The notes beneath the pieces were generated by a model. The model saw nothing but the letters and a program-made list of their open reading frames with translations. It was not told where the DNA came from and ran no database searches. From assembly GCA_963585895.1 (NCBI GenBank), contig OY757939.1:36947832-37011831 (forward strand): DNA of 64,000 nt, given 5' to 3'. The stretch is from Sepioteuthis lessoniana (lineage: Eukaryota; Mollusca; Cephalopoda; Myopsida; Loliginidae). Of this stretch, positions 63,223 through 64,000 are shown piece after piece. The position numbers and the translations under genes were made by a program. Position 1 is the first letter of the stretch, and each line of letters opens with the position of its first letter.

Positions 63223-63266
<44 letters not shown>
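63222..63266. repeat. (TA)n microsatellite
   Basis: About 22 TA units immediately upstream of the Penelope relic. Confidence 0.95.
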
Positions 63267-63269
<3 letters not shown>

Positions 63270-63282
63270 GCCCCCTTAGGGG

Positions 63283-63650
63283 TAAATGTCAATACGAAAG
63301 TGTCGTATATAAGGTAGAATGCTATCAAAAATAATAAGAAAGTGTATATTGGATCTACTCAAGATATTTTGAAAAAAAGATTTTATAACCATAAATGTAT
63401 TTTCATCCTTGAGACATATAAGAATAGTACTAGTTTATCGAAATATATTTGGGAGATCAAAACAAAATTAGTCATAGGCCCGATACTGAAATTGGAAATT
63501 ATAAAAAAAATGTAAATTCAAGGCGGATGATAAATTTTACTAATTGTGGATGGAGGAGAATTGAAGTATTATTTTTAATAATAACCAGAAAGAATTACTT
63601 AATCACAGATCCGAAGTGATTAACATTTGTAAACATAGAAAGAATTGTTT
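63283..63650 (+). pseudogene. Penelope-like element GIY-YIG endonuclease relic
   Basis: In one frame, CQYESVVYKVEC gives the first half of a GIY-YIG motif (VVY). After a one-base shift, KKVYIGSTQDILKKRFYNHK gives the YIG half and the conserved Arg/His region, followed by YKNSTSLSKYIWEIKTK, the signature of Penelope endonucleases. After a stop and shift, KELLNHRSEVINICKHRKN matches the C-terminal LN-RSE-...C-H end. At least two frameshifts and several stops. The reverse-transcriptase domain is not in the window. 63660-64000 may be the 3' part of the element. Confidence 0.85.
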
Positions 63651-64000
63651 GATTGGTGGGTAGATCTTTTTTCCTGAGTGATTTTAATCAATATAACGTA
63701 TATTTATGCAGCTTTTATTTGTTTGTGTGGATTTTTTAATCAATAAAATGTAGTTTGGCCTAACCTCTTTGGTCAGCTTCATCCCGATGATCCGGAAAGC
63801 TGAAACCTAAGTAGATTTCGTCTGACCCATTAGGTACTTATATTAATATTTGCTCTATCTTGTATCGAGGATTTTCTTCGTTCACTTAGTCCTCTATCAG
63901 AGTTTTTTTTTTCTTTTGGCTAGACATTACGATATTCTCTGATTTTTTCCAGACAATACATATGTTTTTAGTCTTTTCTTTTTTATGGAAGTTATTTCCC

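Overview
This window looks like intergenic DNA from a repeat-rich, AT-rich invertebrate genome. I found no host protein-coding gene, rRNA or functional tRNA that I can defend. Several features point to an animal with a large, transposon-laden genome, possibly a marine lophotrochozoan such as a mollusc: many tRNA-derived SINEs, decayed non-LTR retrotransposon ORFs, Tc1/mariner relics, Penelope-like pieces and long (TA)n/(GA)n/(CA)n tracts. The species cannot be fixed from sequence alone. Family names below (SINE-A, LINE-D and so on) are labels made for this annotation, based on copies compared with each other inside the window.

Retroelements. SINE-A, -C, -G, -H, -I and -M carry tRNA-like A/B boxes. 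SINE-B and its relative SINE-B' have an unrecognised head, but their 3' tail is nearly identical to the SINE-A tail (ttgatatgccattaaa then CAAACC-rich), so the three probably use one LINE machinery. Two LINE families are present as 3' ORF2 relics. LINE-D ends in (GAT)n and occurs at about 1.46, 3.0, 6.8, 12.0, 20.3, 21.3 and 33.8 kb. LINE-L occurs at about 2.9-4.0 and 9.2-10.7 kb. Solo-LTR-like copies occur at 0.6, 16.5, 24.1, 29.1, 43.5, 48.2 and 61.9 kb. The 61.9 kb copy has clear TG...CA ends and a 4-bp target duplication inside a SINE-G.

DNA transposons. Seven Tc1/mariner-type remnants lie at 4.1, 12.7, 18.1, 30.0, 49.4, 50.0 and 57.5 kb; most have readable TIRs and a TA target, and the coding ones are internally deleted. 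There is also one hAT-like element (31.4 kb) and one foldback MITE (48.8 kb). The 30.0 kb mariner carries a nested SINE-B with a 12-bp target duplication.

Ribozyme-like sequences. The most interesting item is a hammerhead-ribozyme-like motif on the minus strand at 42856-42903, with a complete core, a GUC cleavage triplet and a perfect 6-bp stem I. Related CUGANGA-hairpin-GAAA motifs end the SINE-I copies (14.2-14.7 and 43.2 kb), and another lies at 7.0 kb. A Penelope-type GIY-YIG endonuclease relic at 63.3 kb fits this, because Penelope-like elements are known carriers of hammerheads.

Tandem repeats. A 5.2-kb array of a 56-bp pyrimidine-rich unit fills 50.64-55.87 kb and creates long meaningless open frames. 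Other arrays have 58-, 85-, 89-, 69-, 71- and about 30-bp units; three of these (85, 89, 69) are local amplifications inside transposons. GA-rich minisatellite tracts lie at 26.8-27.4, 32.3-33.2, 34.7-35.1 and 35.8-36.3 kb.
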